Part shown: piece by piece, positions 10,954 to 23,400 of the stretch
Position numbering within the stretch: the stretch's first letter is position 1
How the letters are laid out: every line of letters begins with the position of its first letter
Origin: Eustoma russellianum
Lineage: Eukaryota > Streptophyta > Magnoliopsida > Gentianales > Gentianaceae
NCBI GenBank assembly: GCA_036186865.1
Contig: AP025049.1
Location: 29,883,371-29,947,370 of the forward strand
Direction of reading: 5' to 3'
Length of the DNA: 64,000 nt
Made by a program: the position numbers and the translations under genes
The notes under the pieces: generated by a model
What the model saw: the letters and a program-made list of their open reading frames with translations, nothing else
What the model was told of the DNA's origin: nothing
The model's database searches: none

Positions 10954-11407
10954 TGTTGCACCCATCGTGAAACTATTATGTACCCCCGATGTATATGAAG
11001 TGGCTTAATAAAAAATCCTATTTTCCAATTACAATTTTCTACATTCCAATTATTTTCTTTCTTTTATAGATCCCTTAAGATAAATAATATTCTATAAGTA
11101 AATATCTAAACTATAAGTATGGGTAATGCTTCATGGTGAAATACCAATTATACCCTCCCAACATTTCGGGAAAAAAAGAAAAAAGAGAAAATTGGCTCAA
11201 CCCTAAGAGGATCTAGAACCATCCTCTTTTAATAACCTAACCAACTACCTAAAAAAAGGTTTTTTCCATTAATTAACCCTAAAAAGTCTCAAGGACCATT
11301 AAGTAGCCAACCCTCACCATGGTTATGTCCCAAGACAATTAAGGAACCATCTCTTCCTCCTCTTTAACAATCCGGCTGGTTACCCTTGAAGCCCCCATGG
11401 ATTTTCC

Positions 11408-14400
11408 TGTAGGATCTGCAAGGCACCACTAGAAGGGGGGGGGAGGGTTGAATAGTTGGTGCGGAAAGTGTGCTTTTTAAAATAGTTTTGAACCAAGAAC
11501 TTAACTTCTGAAAACAGTTTCTGTTTTCAGGATCAGTTTTAAAACGTTTTTAAAACTAGGTTGCAGGTCTTCAAAAATTCTGAAATTTTGAGAGAACTTA
11601 TCCTCAGATGTTATGAGTGTCTCCTAAAAATTTCATATTTAAATTCAACCTCTAACCCCTTGAAAATTCATTGGTGGTCAGATTGCGCAAATCTGCCAGA
11701 AACGGTAGACTGATTTGAAAAATTAATTCCTATTTGCACTTAACTCCAAATGCTCTGAAAATTTAACGACTAACCCCTTATAAGTTGTATTTAATTGGGT
11801 TGAAACAGTTTTGGAAAATGTTTTTGGGAAGTTGGTCAAATACGATCAAAGTCTCAACCTTTGCAAGCCTGAAAATCAGACTGCACTAGTCTCAGAACTT
11901 TGGACGTTTGAATGACTTATACTGGTCCAAAAGGGTTGAAACTTGCGCCAAAAGAACCTTAAAATGTGTGGCTATGTTTTCTGAAAGTTTCGTAATTTTT
12001 TGAAATCCGTCTACTATTTTTACGAGCGTGATCAAAAAGGATAAACAGTGCTGAAACTGAAAGTAGATGCTGAAAGTAACAGTGCTGAAACTGAAAGTAG
12101 ATGCTGAAAGTAAATGACACCAAGAATTTTATACTGGTTCGGTTATAAACAGCCTACACCAGTCTTCAAGGACACCTTCCTCGGTTCACACTAATCACAC
12201 AACACAAAGTACACCTTACCACAGGGTTGATGGAGTTACGCACCAACTCCAACCCTTTACAAACTTTGTATGTTGAATACAATGCACACGAACACCATCA
12301 CCTTGCAAGTCTAAGATTGATCACACCTTGATCAATCTTTTACAATGATAAAAGAATATGTGGTGGTCTAGATGAAGCCTATTCAAGTATATGAATGTAA
12401 GTACAATAGGCTTATAGGAAGAAGAAAGAAAGAGAGTGTAGAAGAAGAAGGCTAAAACGTTTGATGCTTCAAGATTGCAATGCTTGTTCTTGTTTTTGTT
12501 TTGTTCTTCTTCCTTACCTTTTAACATGTGTTGGCCACCCCCCTTGGTGCTTTACTCCTCTTGAAAATCGCCTTCTAAGTCCTTGGAAGAGTATATCGTA
12601 TCATTGTGACATGTCTTTGCCTACTTGGCATGTTCTCATTGGATGATCATTAAACTTTTGCTTACTTGGTACTCATTGATTGGTTGAATGTTGTCATCAC
12701 TTGATGACTAGGAAAATTTGAGAATACCACTTAAAACATGTGCCAAAATCATCATAAAATAATTACCATAACTTCCAAGATCATCACATAAATTAAGCAA
12801 GACATTTTTCTCCAAAAAGAGGTACAAAAATCGACCATAAAGATGCTGAAATTTCAGCATGTGAATCATTAGTATTCTTTTCAAAATGTTGCCAAATTTT
12901 CTTTGATTTATTTCTTGAAAATGAATCACCATTTAGCACAAGACATCTTTATCAATTTTGGAATAAAATTAGACATCAAAGAGGCTAACATTTCGGCCAT
13001 ATACATTCCACCACATGCTGAAATTTTCAGCATGTGTGATATTCAAATATATCACAATTTTAATTCCATAACTTATTCAAATTACTTCCAAATTGTCTTC
13101 CAATCAATCCACCTTAATCAAGAAGTAAAATACCCTCATAATGGTGTAGAAAACGGCTAGCCATTGTGCACATGCTGAAATTTTCAGCATGTGTTACAAA
13201 TGAGACATAAGTTTGAATTGTTACCTTGTGTAGCTCCTTCCTTTATGTCATCAACATTGTATGCTTGATCCTTGACCAATCAATATGCCAACAAGGCTCC
13301 ACATAGGCTCCAACAAGCTGTTTTAGGCGTGTAACATCAATTGTGCATGTGCTGAATTTTATTTTTGCAAATAGTACACATTTAATAATACACACATGGT
13401 ATATTCCAATCAGCCGTTAATTGAATTTTCTAGAACACTTTGAGATGTATGAAATATGTAAAAAATGTCTAGATACATGTTGTATGATGTGCAAAAAACG
13501 TTCCATGTGTCGTGTACGTAGAAAACCGAATTTTTGATGTTTATCGATTACCCGATTTTTCTCTAATTAAATTTCAACTTTTTGCACATGTTATATATAT
13601 TATGGTACACATAATATACATAAATTAAACTTTAATATTCAGCTCATCAGGCTGATTAAAGTGGCGCCTAGACACGTGACAAAATTGAAATTGGAATCTC
13701 CACAATTTGGCCTTAATGTGGGGTGATTTGTGTGTGCCAACATGTAATGATTTTATGGCTGCACATACCATGTAAGCCACGAAAATTATGGCTATTTTTG
13801 AAGTGTAGGGGCTGGCCATCTATTTATGGCAAGTACATGACACGTTGGCAAAGTTTCGGTATTCCCTCGATACAACAATTTTTGATTTAGAACCTTTTAA
13901 CGTATCGTATTTAATTTGTCATCACCATGACTTATATCATATAATATAAGACCTGAATATACTCATAAATATGAGTTAAGTATGGTGGTGTGACGTTAAC
14001 GTACGTAAAATCTATAATGTGTCGGTAGTACGTTGGAATAAATGTGTACGTGCTTTTTTCAAAAAGAATTTTAAAGTATATATATATGTGTGTGTATATA
14101 GGCGTGCCATAAGTGTGGGGAGGAGAGTGGAAGACTTTTCTTTCTTCACCTTGTTGCCTTTGTGCTTTGTCCAAATATTGTTTCCTTTAATGAACTACTT
14201 AGTTTAATTAACTAAGTACTTCACTTAATGAACTAGTTTAGTTCATTAATGGTGGCACCTGAAAATAGTTCAAACACAACAAATTTTTGCCATTTGATGT
14301 AAGCTTTAAAGCTTCATGTCTCGTTAGTACGGAAACATTATATATGAACTATATAAGACAAGTTTTATGCAATATGTCATGCACGTTTAAATCATGTATT

Positions 14401-14431
14401 TTGAAATCACTCAAACCCCTTTTTCTCTACA
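11408..14431 (-). repeat. Copia-A 3' LTR
   Basis: A 3024-bp LTR without insertions, starting at 14431 on the minus strand. It contains several palindromes built on CATGCTGAAA (12842, 13012, 13169). The 61-codon open frame at 12461-12646 recurs at 24514 in the 5' LTR and looks like chance coding. A TATA-like CCATAAATAGATGG lies at about 13817-13830 on the minus strand; this is a weak call. Confidence 0.93.
13012..13193. repeat. Perfect 25-bp palindromes in Copia-A LTR
   Basis: Two copies (13012-13036, 13169-13193) consist of arms CACATGCTGAAA and TTTCAGCATGTG around one base. An 18-bp version lies at 12844-12861. Equivalent copies are at 25066-25090 and 25221-25245 in the 5' LTR, and a 29-bp version with 14-nt arms is at 22247-22275 in the solo LTR. 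Confidence 0.9.
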
Positions 14432-14612
14432 ATCTCCCCCTTTTGATGATTTTAAAAAATAACCTACATTCATGATTTAAATCCTATCGCACCCCCTTCA
14501 ATCGTGCATAAATTCAAAATTTGAATTTCAAATTTCAAATCTCTCCCCCTTAATTTATGCAATCAGTATCTCTCTCCCCCTTAAATCATGCATTATCTCC
14601 CCCTTTATTTTG
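14432..14612 (-). other. Multiple polypurine tracts before the Copia-A 3' LTR
   Basis: The functional PPT (AAAAGGGGGAGAT on the minus strand, 14432-14444) touches the LTR. Similar AAGGGGGAGA motifs lie near 14540, 14571 and 14597. Repeated PPTs upstream of the 3' LTR are a reported feature of Sireviruses. Confidence 0.75.
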
Positions 14613-14652
14613 GAAAGTCAATCAAAATATGCCTGTAAATATGGAAAGAGAA

Positions 14653-16110
14653 TCAAATCAAATCAACAGAAATCATGCCTAATTTAGAATGAAGATTTTC
14701 GTACGTGGCTTGATTTAAGGCTTTAGTGAAAATATCCGCTACTTGTGCCTCTGTGCGTACGTGATCTATGACAATATCACCATTATTTACGTGATCACGA
14801 AGAAAGTGGTAGCGTACTTCTATGTGCTTGTCCTTAGAATGTAACATGGGATTCTTAGACAGGTTAATGACACTCATACTATCACAATATATAGGAATTT
14901 TATTTATGGTAATTCTAAAGTCTGAAAGTTGTTGTTTTATCCATAGTAGTTGTGTGCAACAAAGGCTAAGTGCCATATACTCAGCCTCAGTAGTGGATAA
15001 AGCTACGCTTGCTTGCTTTTTGGAAAACCATGAAATAAGGGAGTTTCCTATAAATTGGCAAGTGCCACTCGTGCTTTTCATATCTATTTTACAGCCACTG
15101 TAATCTGCATCAGTATAGGCATGTAAGTTAAATTCACAATCTTTATCATACCAAATGCCTAAGGTGGGTGCGTGCTTAATATAGTGGAATATTCTTTTTA
15201 CCGCATTATAGTGAGACACCTTAGGTTGACTTTGAAAACGTGCACACATGCATACACTGAACATGATATCAGGCCTACTAGCAGTAAGATATAGCAAAGA
15301 ACCAATCATAGATCTATATAAGGCATTATCAAAATCTTTACCATGTTCATCTTTATCTAATTTAGTGGTGACACTCATAGGGGTGGGGGATGGTTTTAAA
15401 TTCTCAAAATTGAACTTTTTAATCATATCATTTACATATATAGCTTGGCTTATGTGAATGCCTTTACTCGTTTGCTTAATCTGCAAGCCAAGAAAATAGT
15501 TCAGTTCGCCAACCATAGACATTTCAAATTCGGATTTCATGCAATTTTCAAAATCTTGAACAAGTTTATGTGAGGTAGATCCGAAAATATTGTCATCAAC
15601 GTAAATTTGGATAATAAGTAAATCTGATTTATCTTGTTTCAAGAATAATGTACTATCTATAGTGCCTCGTTTAAGACCATTTTCTAAAAGAAAAGTAGCA
15701 AAACGATCATACCATGCTCTAGGTGCTTGCTTTAGCCCGTATAGTGCCTTCTTTAGTTTGTACACGTGATCGGGATGTTTCAAATCTTCAAAACCGGGTG
15801 GTTGTTTATACCTCTTCTTGTATAAATCCATTAAAGATGCACTTTTCACGTCCATTTGATAGAGTTTAAAATCTTTCATGCAAGCAATGGCAAGTAAAAG
15901 TCGTATAGCTTCTAATCGTGCTACGGGTGCAAATGTCTCATCATAATCAATTCCTTCTTCTTGATTATAGCCTTGTGCTACAAGTCTAACCTTATTTTTA
16001 ACGACTTTTCCTTCTTCATTCATTTTATTTCTAAACACCCACTTTGTGCCTACTATGGTCTTATCTTGTGGTCGTGGCACTAAATCTCATACGTCATTTC
16101 TAACAAATTG
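14653..16110 (-). pseudogene. Copia-A reverse transcriptase and RNase H
   Basis: A 475-codon open frame (16080 to 14653) covers almost the whole RT-RNase H part of copia pol. Visible motifs are TIVGTKWVFRNK, RLVAQGYNQ, FAPVARLEAIRLLLA, the catalytic YVDDNIFGS, ASRPDIMFSV, and the RNase H segments DADYSGCK, STTEAEYMAL and HIEVRYHFLRD. Just upstream a TGG Trp codon is TGA at about 16085. Around 15798-15840 the frame runs out of register: SASLMDLYKKRYKQPPG replaces the usual SAFLNG..EEVYVKQPPG, as if one 1-base and one 5-base loss cancelled. RT copies element RNA into cDNA inside the particle; RNase H removes the RNA. Confidence 0.92.
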
Positions 16111-16149
16111 ATTAAGCTCATCATGCATAGCATCAATCCAAGAAGAATC

Positions 16150-17920
16150 ACTCAAAGCATCATGCACATTTTTGGGTTCATTTCGGAAATCATAGCATAA
16201 AATTGATTTATTTCATCCGAAGTTATTCTTTTACGTGGTCGCACTCCGTGAGTGATATCGCCTATAATGAGATCATGTGGGGGGTCTCTATGCCATCTTG
16301 GTCGATTATTTTCTATGTTATCATGCATTTTTAGTGTATCATGCGTATCATGCATATCAAACGTGCCACCATCATCATTCAACACGGGTTTCAATTCAAA
16401 ATCATCTTCATATTCTTTATCTTTATCAATCTCACCAAATTCATTAAACTTCACATGAATAGATTCTATGATTTGTCTAGTGAGAGGATCATAACATCTA
16501 TATGCTTTTGAATTTACAGAATATCCAACAAATATGCATTCAATTGATTTAGATTCAAATTTATCTAAATTGTCTTTTGTATTTAAAACGAAAATTTGCA
16601 TCCAAACACACGAAAATAGTCAATTTTAGGCATGCGATCATTTAATATCTCATAAGGCGTCTTATTTATTTTCTTTCTAATGGATAGGCGATTTACTATG
16701 TAGCATGCACAGTTTACGGCTTCCGTCCACAAAAATCTAGGCAACTTATTTTCGCACAACATTGTTCTAGCAATTTCTTGTAATGTCCTATTCTTTGTTT
16801 CTACTACTCTATTTAATTGTGGAGTTCTAGGTGGCGAAAACTCGTGTTTAATTCCTTTCTCTTCGCAAAATGAAATCATGTCCTTATTTTTAAACTCACC
16901 GCCTTTATCGCTTCTTATCTTTTTCATATTAACGCCATATTGATTTTCAAGTTTTTTTTTATTAATTTAGCAATTTCAATAGTGCTATCATCCTTATCAT
17001 TATCATCATCATCATCCGGGCTCAGTATGTCCCAATGATAGCAAAAGCTATCGTTAGGGTCTGGGGAGGGTAAGTGGTAGGCAGACAATACCTCTATCCC
17101 AAGGGATAGAGAGTCTGCTTCCAGTGAGACCCCCGGCTCTACCTGCATAAATGACATGATAATAAAGATATGTTGTGCTAGTGTGTTATTGAATAAATTC
17201 AACAAATACAAAGAAAGTACTTTCGCTATTAAAATACACATCACGTATATATGTACAAGTAATGGAAAACAGCGATATAACATATGCAACCAAGTGGAAA
17301 GTCAACCTAAAGTGTAGCTAGTGTCTACACCTATCTATGTCCCTAAATGTACTCTAAAGTGTCCCTATATATACCCTATACCTCGTTAACCTTAATCTTA
17401 TGTCTCCATGAACTCCTATCCTGGACCATGTCCTCAGAGAGGTGTAAATATAGTAAGTCGTGCCTTATCTGCTCATCCCAAGTCAGTTTGGGCCTGCCTC
17501 TACTCCTGTTTCCCTCTACAATGAGGCTTTCAATTGCTCTGACCGACGCCGTTGTCTGTCTCCGCTTGACATGCCCAAACCATCTCATTCTTCCCTCCCT
17601 TATCTTATCTGCTATACTAGCCACTCCTAACCTTTCTCGAAACACCTCGTTTCTGATCCGGTCTAGCCTTGTATGCCCACACATCCATCTTAACATTTTC
17701 ATCTCTGCCACTTCATCCTTATGTGCAAGAAATAAAGTCCAAGTATAACGAGAAAAATCATCAACAATCACGCAAGCATAGTGACGCCCACCAAGACTAG
17801 TAGTGCGACTAGGACCAAACAAATCAAAGTGTAATAATTCTAAAACTCTAGTCGTGCTTATTTCATTCTTAGGTTTTAGTGACTCGCGTGTTTTTTGCCT
17901 TTTATACAAGATTCACACAA
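16150..17920 (-). pseudogene. Copia-A integrase, split by an RTE LINE fragment
   Basis: The integrase core reads LLHFDLFGPSR and VIVDDFSRYTW (17740-17860), is interrupted by a LINE scrap at 16998-17712, and resumes with IRSDKGGEFKN (16900) and a VVETKNRTLQE motif holding the third acidic residue (about 16800). The C-terminal part (16152-16601) has KSIECIFVGYS and IIESIHVKFNE. All three catalytic acidic positions of the D,D(35)E core can be recognised. The conserved NGVVERKN motif is changed (NRVVETKN). The LINE insert and at least two frame changes disable the enzyme. It would join cDNA ends to host DNA. Confidence 0.9.
16998..17712 (-). mobile_element. 5'-truncated RTE-clade LINE inserted in the Copia-A integrase
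   Basis: The minus strand encodes the C-terminal tail of an RTE-type LINE: EMKMLRWMCGHTRLDRIRNE, RMRWFGHVKRR and GNRSRGRPKLTWDE, ending near 17376. After the stop comes a short 3' UTR that ends in a run of GAT triplets (minus strand, 16998-17020), the tail type known for RTE elements. A 10-bp TSD tcatccttat flanks it (16988-16997 and 17713-17722). Only about 715 bp of the element is present. Confidence 0.9.
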
Positions 17921-18460
17921 CTGAAAGTTGTCTAAATCAAGTGTAGGCAATCCTCGTATTAGGTTCTTTCGTTGGAGTTTTTCTAGTGTAGAAATGCCAA
18001 TATGTCCTAAACGTCTATGCCACAAATTTACATTAGGTTCATTTGACATGAAACACTTAACCTTAGCGTCTAACATATCATCCATTGAAAGCGTAAAAAT
18101 GTTACCTTCCCGTTTTTCTTTTAAGACTGTTTCTCTATTTTTATTTATTATATTGCAATATGGGTTAGTGAAACACACATTAAAACCATTGTCAATGAAT
18201 TGCGAAACGCTAAGAAGATTATAAGATAAGTTGCTTACCAAAAAGACGTTGGAGATTTAAAGAGTGCTTGGGTTTCCAATTGTACCTTTTCCGATGATCT
18301 TGCCTTCGTTGTTATCTCCAAAGGTCACGGATCCGCCTTTTGTGACCTTCTTCAATTTCGTGAATAGGCTCGGGTCACCCGTCATGTGCCTCGAGCAACC
18401 ACTGTCAAGGAACCATTTGATTGATGTATCTTTTGATGTGTGGCTTACCTGCAATGTGCA
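17876..18460 (-). pseudogene. Copia-A protease and GAG-pre-integrase domain
   Basis: The aspartic protease starts with KWFLDSGCSRHMTGDPSLF (about 18400), the copia form of the DSG active site, and continues GSVTFGDNNEGKIIGKG. A stop at about 18258 separates it from the next part (18241-17876), which has LVSNLSYNLLSVSQ, then the zinc-binding pre-integrase block LWHRRLGHIGISTLEKL with CESCIKGKK. The protease matures the gag-pol polyprotein; the HHCC block begins the integrase. Close homologues are in Copia-B at 51121-51650. Confidence 0.9.
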
Positions 18461-18509
18461 AAAATGATTTAGGTACCCTTTTAATTTTGGGTCCTTATGA
18501 GTTAGTTAT

Positions 18510-20439
18510 TCACCTTATAGTAAAAGTACCTTTCGGTAACCATACTTGGGTGATCCTTCTCGGTCTAGCAAATGGCAAGAATGTAGATGAAGGTGCAATG
18601 TAGTAAACATGTGGTGAGTGCACTTTAGGCCTTTGGCCAAGAACTCCTTTATACTCATTATATGTAGGACTTTTTTGATATGTCCTTCTGTTAGTGTGCA
18701 TAGTGCATGATCTAGATGGATGAAATGAATTTCGTGTATGCATCACTTGTTTCTTCTCATATCTATATGGCACAAAATTGTATTTCGCATGATATGAGGA
18801 AGAAGTAGGGAGAGAGGAGGGAAGAGGGGATCTTTGCGTCATCTTAGACGCCATTTTTGGTTTTGGGGTGTCTACTTTCTTAGACACTGCAAACTTGGTT
18901 GGTTTAATGGATACTTCATTTGTTTCAATGTATCCTAAACCCGTTTTATCACTATCATGCTTTTGTAACAAGATAATACGATCAAGCATGTTGGATCAAG
19001 TATCAAACTGTTTCATCATTTTCTCTAAGTCTGTATTCCTTGATTTCAAACTTAAAATCTCGGATTTCATTTCATTATTTTGCGTGGTCAATGATGAGAT
19101 CTCTGTTTTTAATGCAGTAATGATGCATGAGGACTCTTCCTTTGAATCCTTTAATTGAGCGACGAGATTCTCGTTAGAAGATTCTAACAGTTTCTTGTCT
19201 TCAATTAATCGCTTCTTTTCTTTCGCGAGAGTCTTAGTAAATTTATGCAATTCTAAGTACTGACTAAAAAGATCATCATAAGAAGGCTCAGAGTCAGAAT
19301 CAGAGTCAGATGATACCTTGTTTGATGCTTTCGACACAAAGCATACTTGTGCAGTCTCCTCTTCGGTTTCAGTCTCGGAATCCGATAAATCACTCCAAGT
19401 GGAGGCTTTGAGAGCTCGTTTCCTTTGTTTAGGTTCTGAGACGAGTCTATTCTTGCTCCGTTCCTTGTCAGGGTATTTATTTGTTTGCTTTTCCTTACTA
19501 GAGCAGTCATATGATAGATGTCCAAGTTTGCCGCATTCATAACATTTAACATCTTTATCGTTTGTCTTGTTCTTATTTCTTTTAGTCAAAGTAGCCTTAT
19601 TTTTGTTTCTAAATGACTTTCTCATGAATTTTCTTAAACCTTTAGCCAATAGAATTAAGTCATCGTTATCCGATCCAGAATCACTATCATCTACATGATC
19701 GGAAGAAGTAGAGACGTATTCATTTGATTTAAATGAAATAGCTTTACCTTGTTTCGATGATTCCGATTTCCTTATGGTGAGTTTGTTCTCATAAACTTTA
19801 AGTGATCAATTAATTCTTCCATCTTAATTGACTAGGTTTCTTTGCTTTCTTCGATTGCAGTTACTTCAGGGTCCCACTCGGATGGAAGGCTTCACAAGAC
19901 TTTTTGTACATTTTCCTGCATAGTAAAGGCTTTGCCAAGAGACTCAAGAGAATTATAAATGTTAGTCAAGCGAAGATCCATATCAACAATATATTCATTA
20001 GGCAATAATTTAAATGACTCGAGTGTGGACATAAGCATATTTATCTTGGACTCTTTTACTTGACTAGTGCCTTCGTATTTCATTTCGAGTATTCTTCACA
20101 TTTCTTGTGCACTATAACAATTTGAAACATAACTAGACTCACTCTTACTTAATCCATTTAAAAGTAACTGCATAGACCTAGCGTTCATGCTTAGTCTCTT
20201 TTTATCCTCACTTGTATATTCTTGTCTAGGTTTAATGACTTCTAGTGTGACTCTATCTACAGTAGATAACTTTGATGGAACAAAGGACCATCTTCTATGA
20301 TTGACCAAAGATCAATATCAATTGCCATAAGAAAAAGCTTCATTCTTAATTTCCATTTAATGAAAGACTCACCGTCAAAGAGAGGAGGCCTTTGGCTCGA
20401 CATACCTTCTTGTTCGGTTTTGAGATTTGTGGTTGCCAT
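18510..20439 (-). pseudogene. Copia-A gag (capsid, zinc knuckle, long coiled coil)
   Basis: The start is taken as the ATG at 20439 (MATTNLKTEQEGMSSQ), since the upstream part of that frame runs into the PBS. Capsid text includes PPLFDGESFIKWKLRMK, MSMNAR/SMQLLLNGL and LESLGKAFT. A CCHC zinc knuckle CYECGKLGHLSYDC lies at about 19500-19545. Then come an acidic SDSETETEEE stretch and a coiled coil (about 19000-19280). After one stop (about 18994) a basic, Tyr/Ser/Pro-rich tail continues to 18510. The long coiled-coil and tail after the knuckle are larger than in most copia gags. Frameshifts at about 20270, 20095 and 19890 split the capsid. Confidence 0.88.
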
Positions 20440-20480
20440 CTCACTGAGATCGTTGGATCCTTTGATGTGAGTGTTCCTGC

Positions 20481-20492
20481 GCTCTGATACCA
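20481..20492 (-). other. Copia-A primer binding site (tRNA-iMet)
   Basis: On the minus strand TGGTATCAGAGC begins two bases after the 5' LTR end, an exact match to the plant initiator tRNA-Met complement. Confidence 0.95.
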
Positions 20493-20494
20493 CT

Positions 20495-23400
20495 TGTAGG
20501 ATCTGCAAGGCACCACTAGAAGGAGGGGGGTTGAATAGTTGGTGCGGAAAGTGTGGTTTTTAAAATAGTTTTGAACAAAGAACTCAACTTCTGAAAACAG
20601 TTTCTGTTTTCAGGACCAGTTTTAAAACGTTTTTAAAACTAGGTTTTAGGTCTGCAAAAATTCTGAAATTTTGAGAGAACTAAGCCTCAGATGTTATGAG
20701 TGTCTCCTAAAAATTTCAGATTTAAATTCAACCTCTAACCCCTTGAAAATTTGTTGGTGGTCAGATTGCGCAAATCTGCCAGAAACGGCAGACTGATTTG
20801 AAAAATTAATTCCTATTTGTACTTAACTCTGTAGAGAAAAAGGGGTTTGAGTGATTTCAAAATACATGATTTAAATGTGCATGACAACGTGCATGACATT
20901 TTGCATATAACTTGCCTTATATAGTTCATATATAATGTTGCCGTACTAACGCGCCATGAAGCGTTAAAGCTTACATCAAATGGAAAACATTTGTTGTGTT
21001 TGTACTATTTTCAGGTGCCACCATTAATGAACTAAACTAGTTCATTAAGTGAAGTACTTAGTTAATTAAACAAAGTAGTTCATTAAAGGAAGCAACATTT
21101 GGACAAGGCACAAAGGCAACAAGATTAAGAAAGAAAAGTCTCCTCCTCCTCCTCTCACATAAATATACACGCCATATATACATTTATATATATATACTTT
21201 CAGATTTTTTTAAAAGGCACATACACATTTATTCCAACGTACTACCGACACGTTATATATTTTACGTACGTATGTTAACGTCACACTACCGTAATTGAAT
21301 CATATTTATGAGTATATTCAGGTCTTATATCATATGATATAAGTCATGGTGATGACAAATTAAATACGACATGTTAAAAGGTTCTAAACTGAAAATTGTC
21401 GTATCGGGCGAATACCGAAACTTCGCCAACATGTCACGTACTTGCCATAAATAGATGGCCTGCCCCTACACCTCAAAAATCTCTATAATTTTCATGGGTT
21501 TGATGTTATTTCCATCCATAAAATCATTCCATGTTGGCACACACAAATTACCCCACATTAAGGCCAAATTGTGGAGATTCCAATTTCAATTTTGTCACAT
21601 GTATATGGCGCCACTTTAACACCAGCCAAGTGCTGAATATTAAAGTTTAATTTATGTATATTATGTGTAACATAATATATATAACATGTACAAAAATTTG
21701 GAATTTAATTAGAGAAAAATCGGGTAATCGATAAACATCGAAAATTCGGTTTTCTACGTACACAACACATGGAACGTTTTTGGCACATCATACGACATGT
21801 ATCTATACACTTTTTACATATGTCATACATCTCAAAGTGTTCTAGAAAATTTAATTAAGGTCTGATTGGAATATACCATGTGTGTATTATTAAATGTGCA
21901 CTATTTTACAAAGTTTGCAAAAATAAAATTCAGCAAATGTCAAACATATTATACACGCCTATATCAGCTGAGACGGAGCATATGTGGAGCCTTTTTGACA
22001 TATTGATTGGTCAAAAATGAAGCATACAAAGTTGGTGACTTAAAGAAAGAAGCTACAAAAGGTAATATTTCAAATTTTGTCACAATTGTGACACATGCTA
22101 AAAATTCAGCATGTGCACTATAGAGCTGGCCGAATTTTATCTCTTTATGGCCTATATTTTGTGTCTTGAAACATGTGATTAATTGGAAGAAAAATTGGAA
22201 GTAATTTGAATAAGATATGAAATTATAATTGTGACATTTTGAATATCACACATGCTGAAAATTTCAGCATGTGTGTGAATGAACCTAGGCCGAGTTTTTG
22301 GCCATATGAGTGTCCAAATTTATTCCAAAAATTGATGAAAATATCTTCTACTAAATGGTGGTTTATTTTCAAGAGATAAATCAAAAAAAAATTGGTAACA
22401 ATTTGAAAAGAAGACCCATGTATCACATGCTGAAATTTCAGTATGTCAAGTCTCACTTATGGCCGATTTTCTTAGCATTTTTGTGAGAAAATTATCTTGC
22501 TTAATTTATATGATGATCTTGGAAGTTATGGTAATTGTTTTATGGTGATTTTGGCACATGTTTTTAGTGGAATTCTCAGATTTTCCTAGTCATCAAGTGA
22601 TGACAACATTCAACCAATCAATGAGTGCCAAGTAAGCAAGTGTTAAATGATCATCCAATGAGGAGGTGCCAAGTAAGCAAGGTCATGTCACAATGATGCC
22701 ACATATTCTCCCAAGGACTCAGAAGACAATTTTCAAGAGGAGTGATAGCACCAAGGGGGGCGGCCATATCAAGATTAAAAGGAAAAGAAGAAGAGCAAAA
22801 ACAAAAACAAAAAAAACATTGCAATCTTGAAGCTTAAAAACGCCTAGCTCTCTTCTTCTACACTCTCTTTTCTTTCTTCTTCCTAAAAGCCTATTGTACT
22901 TACATTCATATACTTGAATAGGCTTCTCTTATACCACCACATATTCTTTATCTTTTTAAAAGATTGATCAAGGTGTGATCAATCTTCAATCTTGTAAGGT
23001 GGTGGTGTTCGTGTGCATTGTATTCAACATACAAGGTTTGTAAAGGGTTGGAGTTGGTGTGTAACTCCATCAACCCTGTGGTAAGGTGTTTTTGTGTTGT
23101 GTAAATAGTGTGAACCGAGGAAGGTGTTCCTCGAAGACTGGAGTAGGTTGTTTATAACTGAACCAGTATAAAATTTTTGGTGTCATTTACTTTCAGCACT
23201 TATATTCTGTTTCAGCACTGTTTATCGTTTTTGATTATGTTCGAAAAAATAGTAAACGTTTTTCAAAAATTACGAAAATTTCCAGAATCATATCCAAACC
23301 TTAAGGTTAATTTGGCACAAGTAAGTCAATCAAACGTCCAAAGTTCTGAGACTAGTGCAGTCTGATTTTCAGGCTTGCAAAGGTTGAGACTTTGATCGTA

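Noticed and set aside
12461..12646. A 61-codon frame found identically at 24514-24699
   Set aside because: The identity comes from the two Copia-A LTRs being duplicates. No codon signal or known domain.
12842..13193. Spaced palindromic repeats as a CRISPR array
   Set aside because: The spacing is irregular, copies vary in length, the setting is a plant LTR and no cas genes exist.
14822..15457. Plus-strand frames over the Copia-A RT region
   Set aside because: Antisense shadows of the open RT-RNase H frame.
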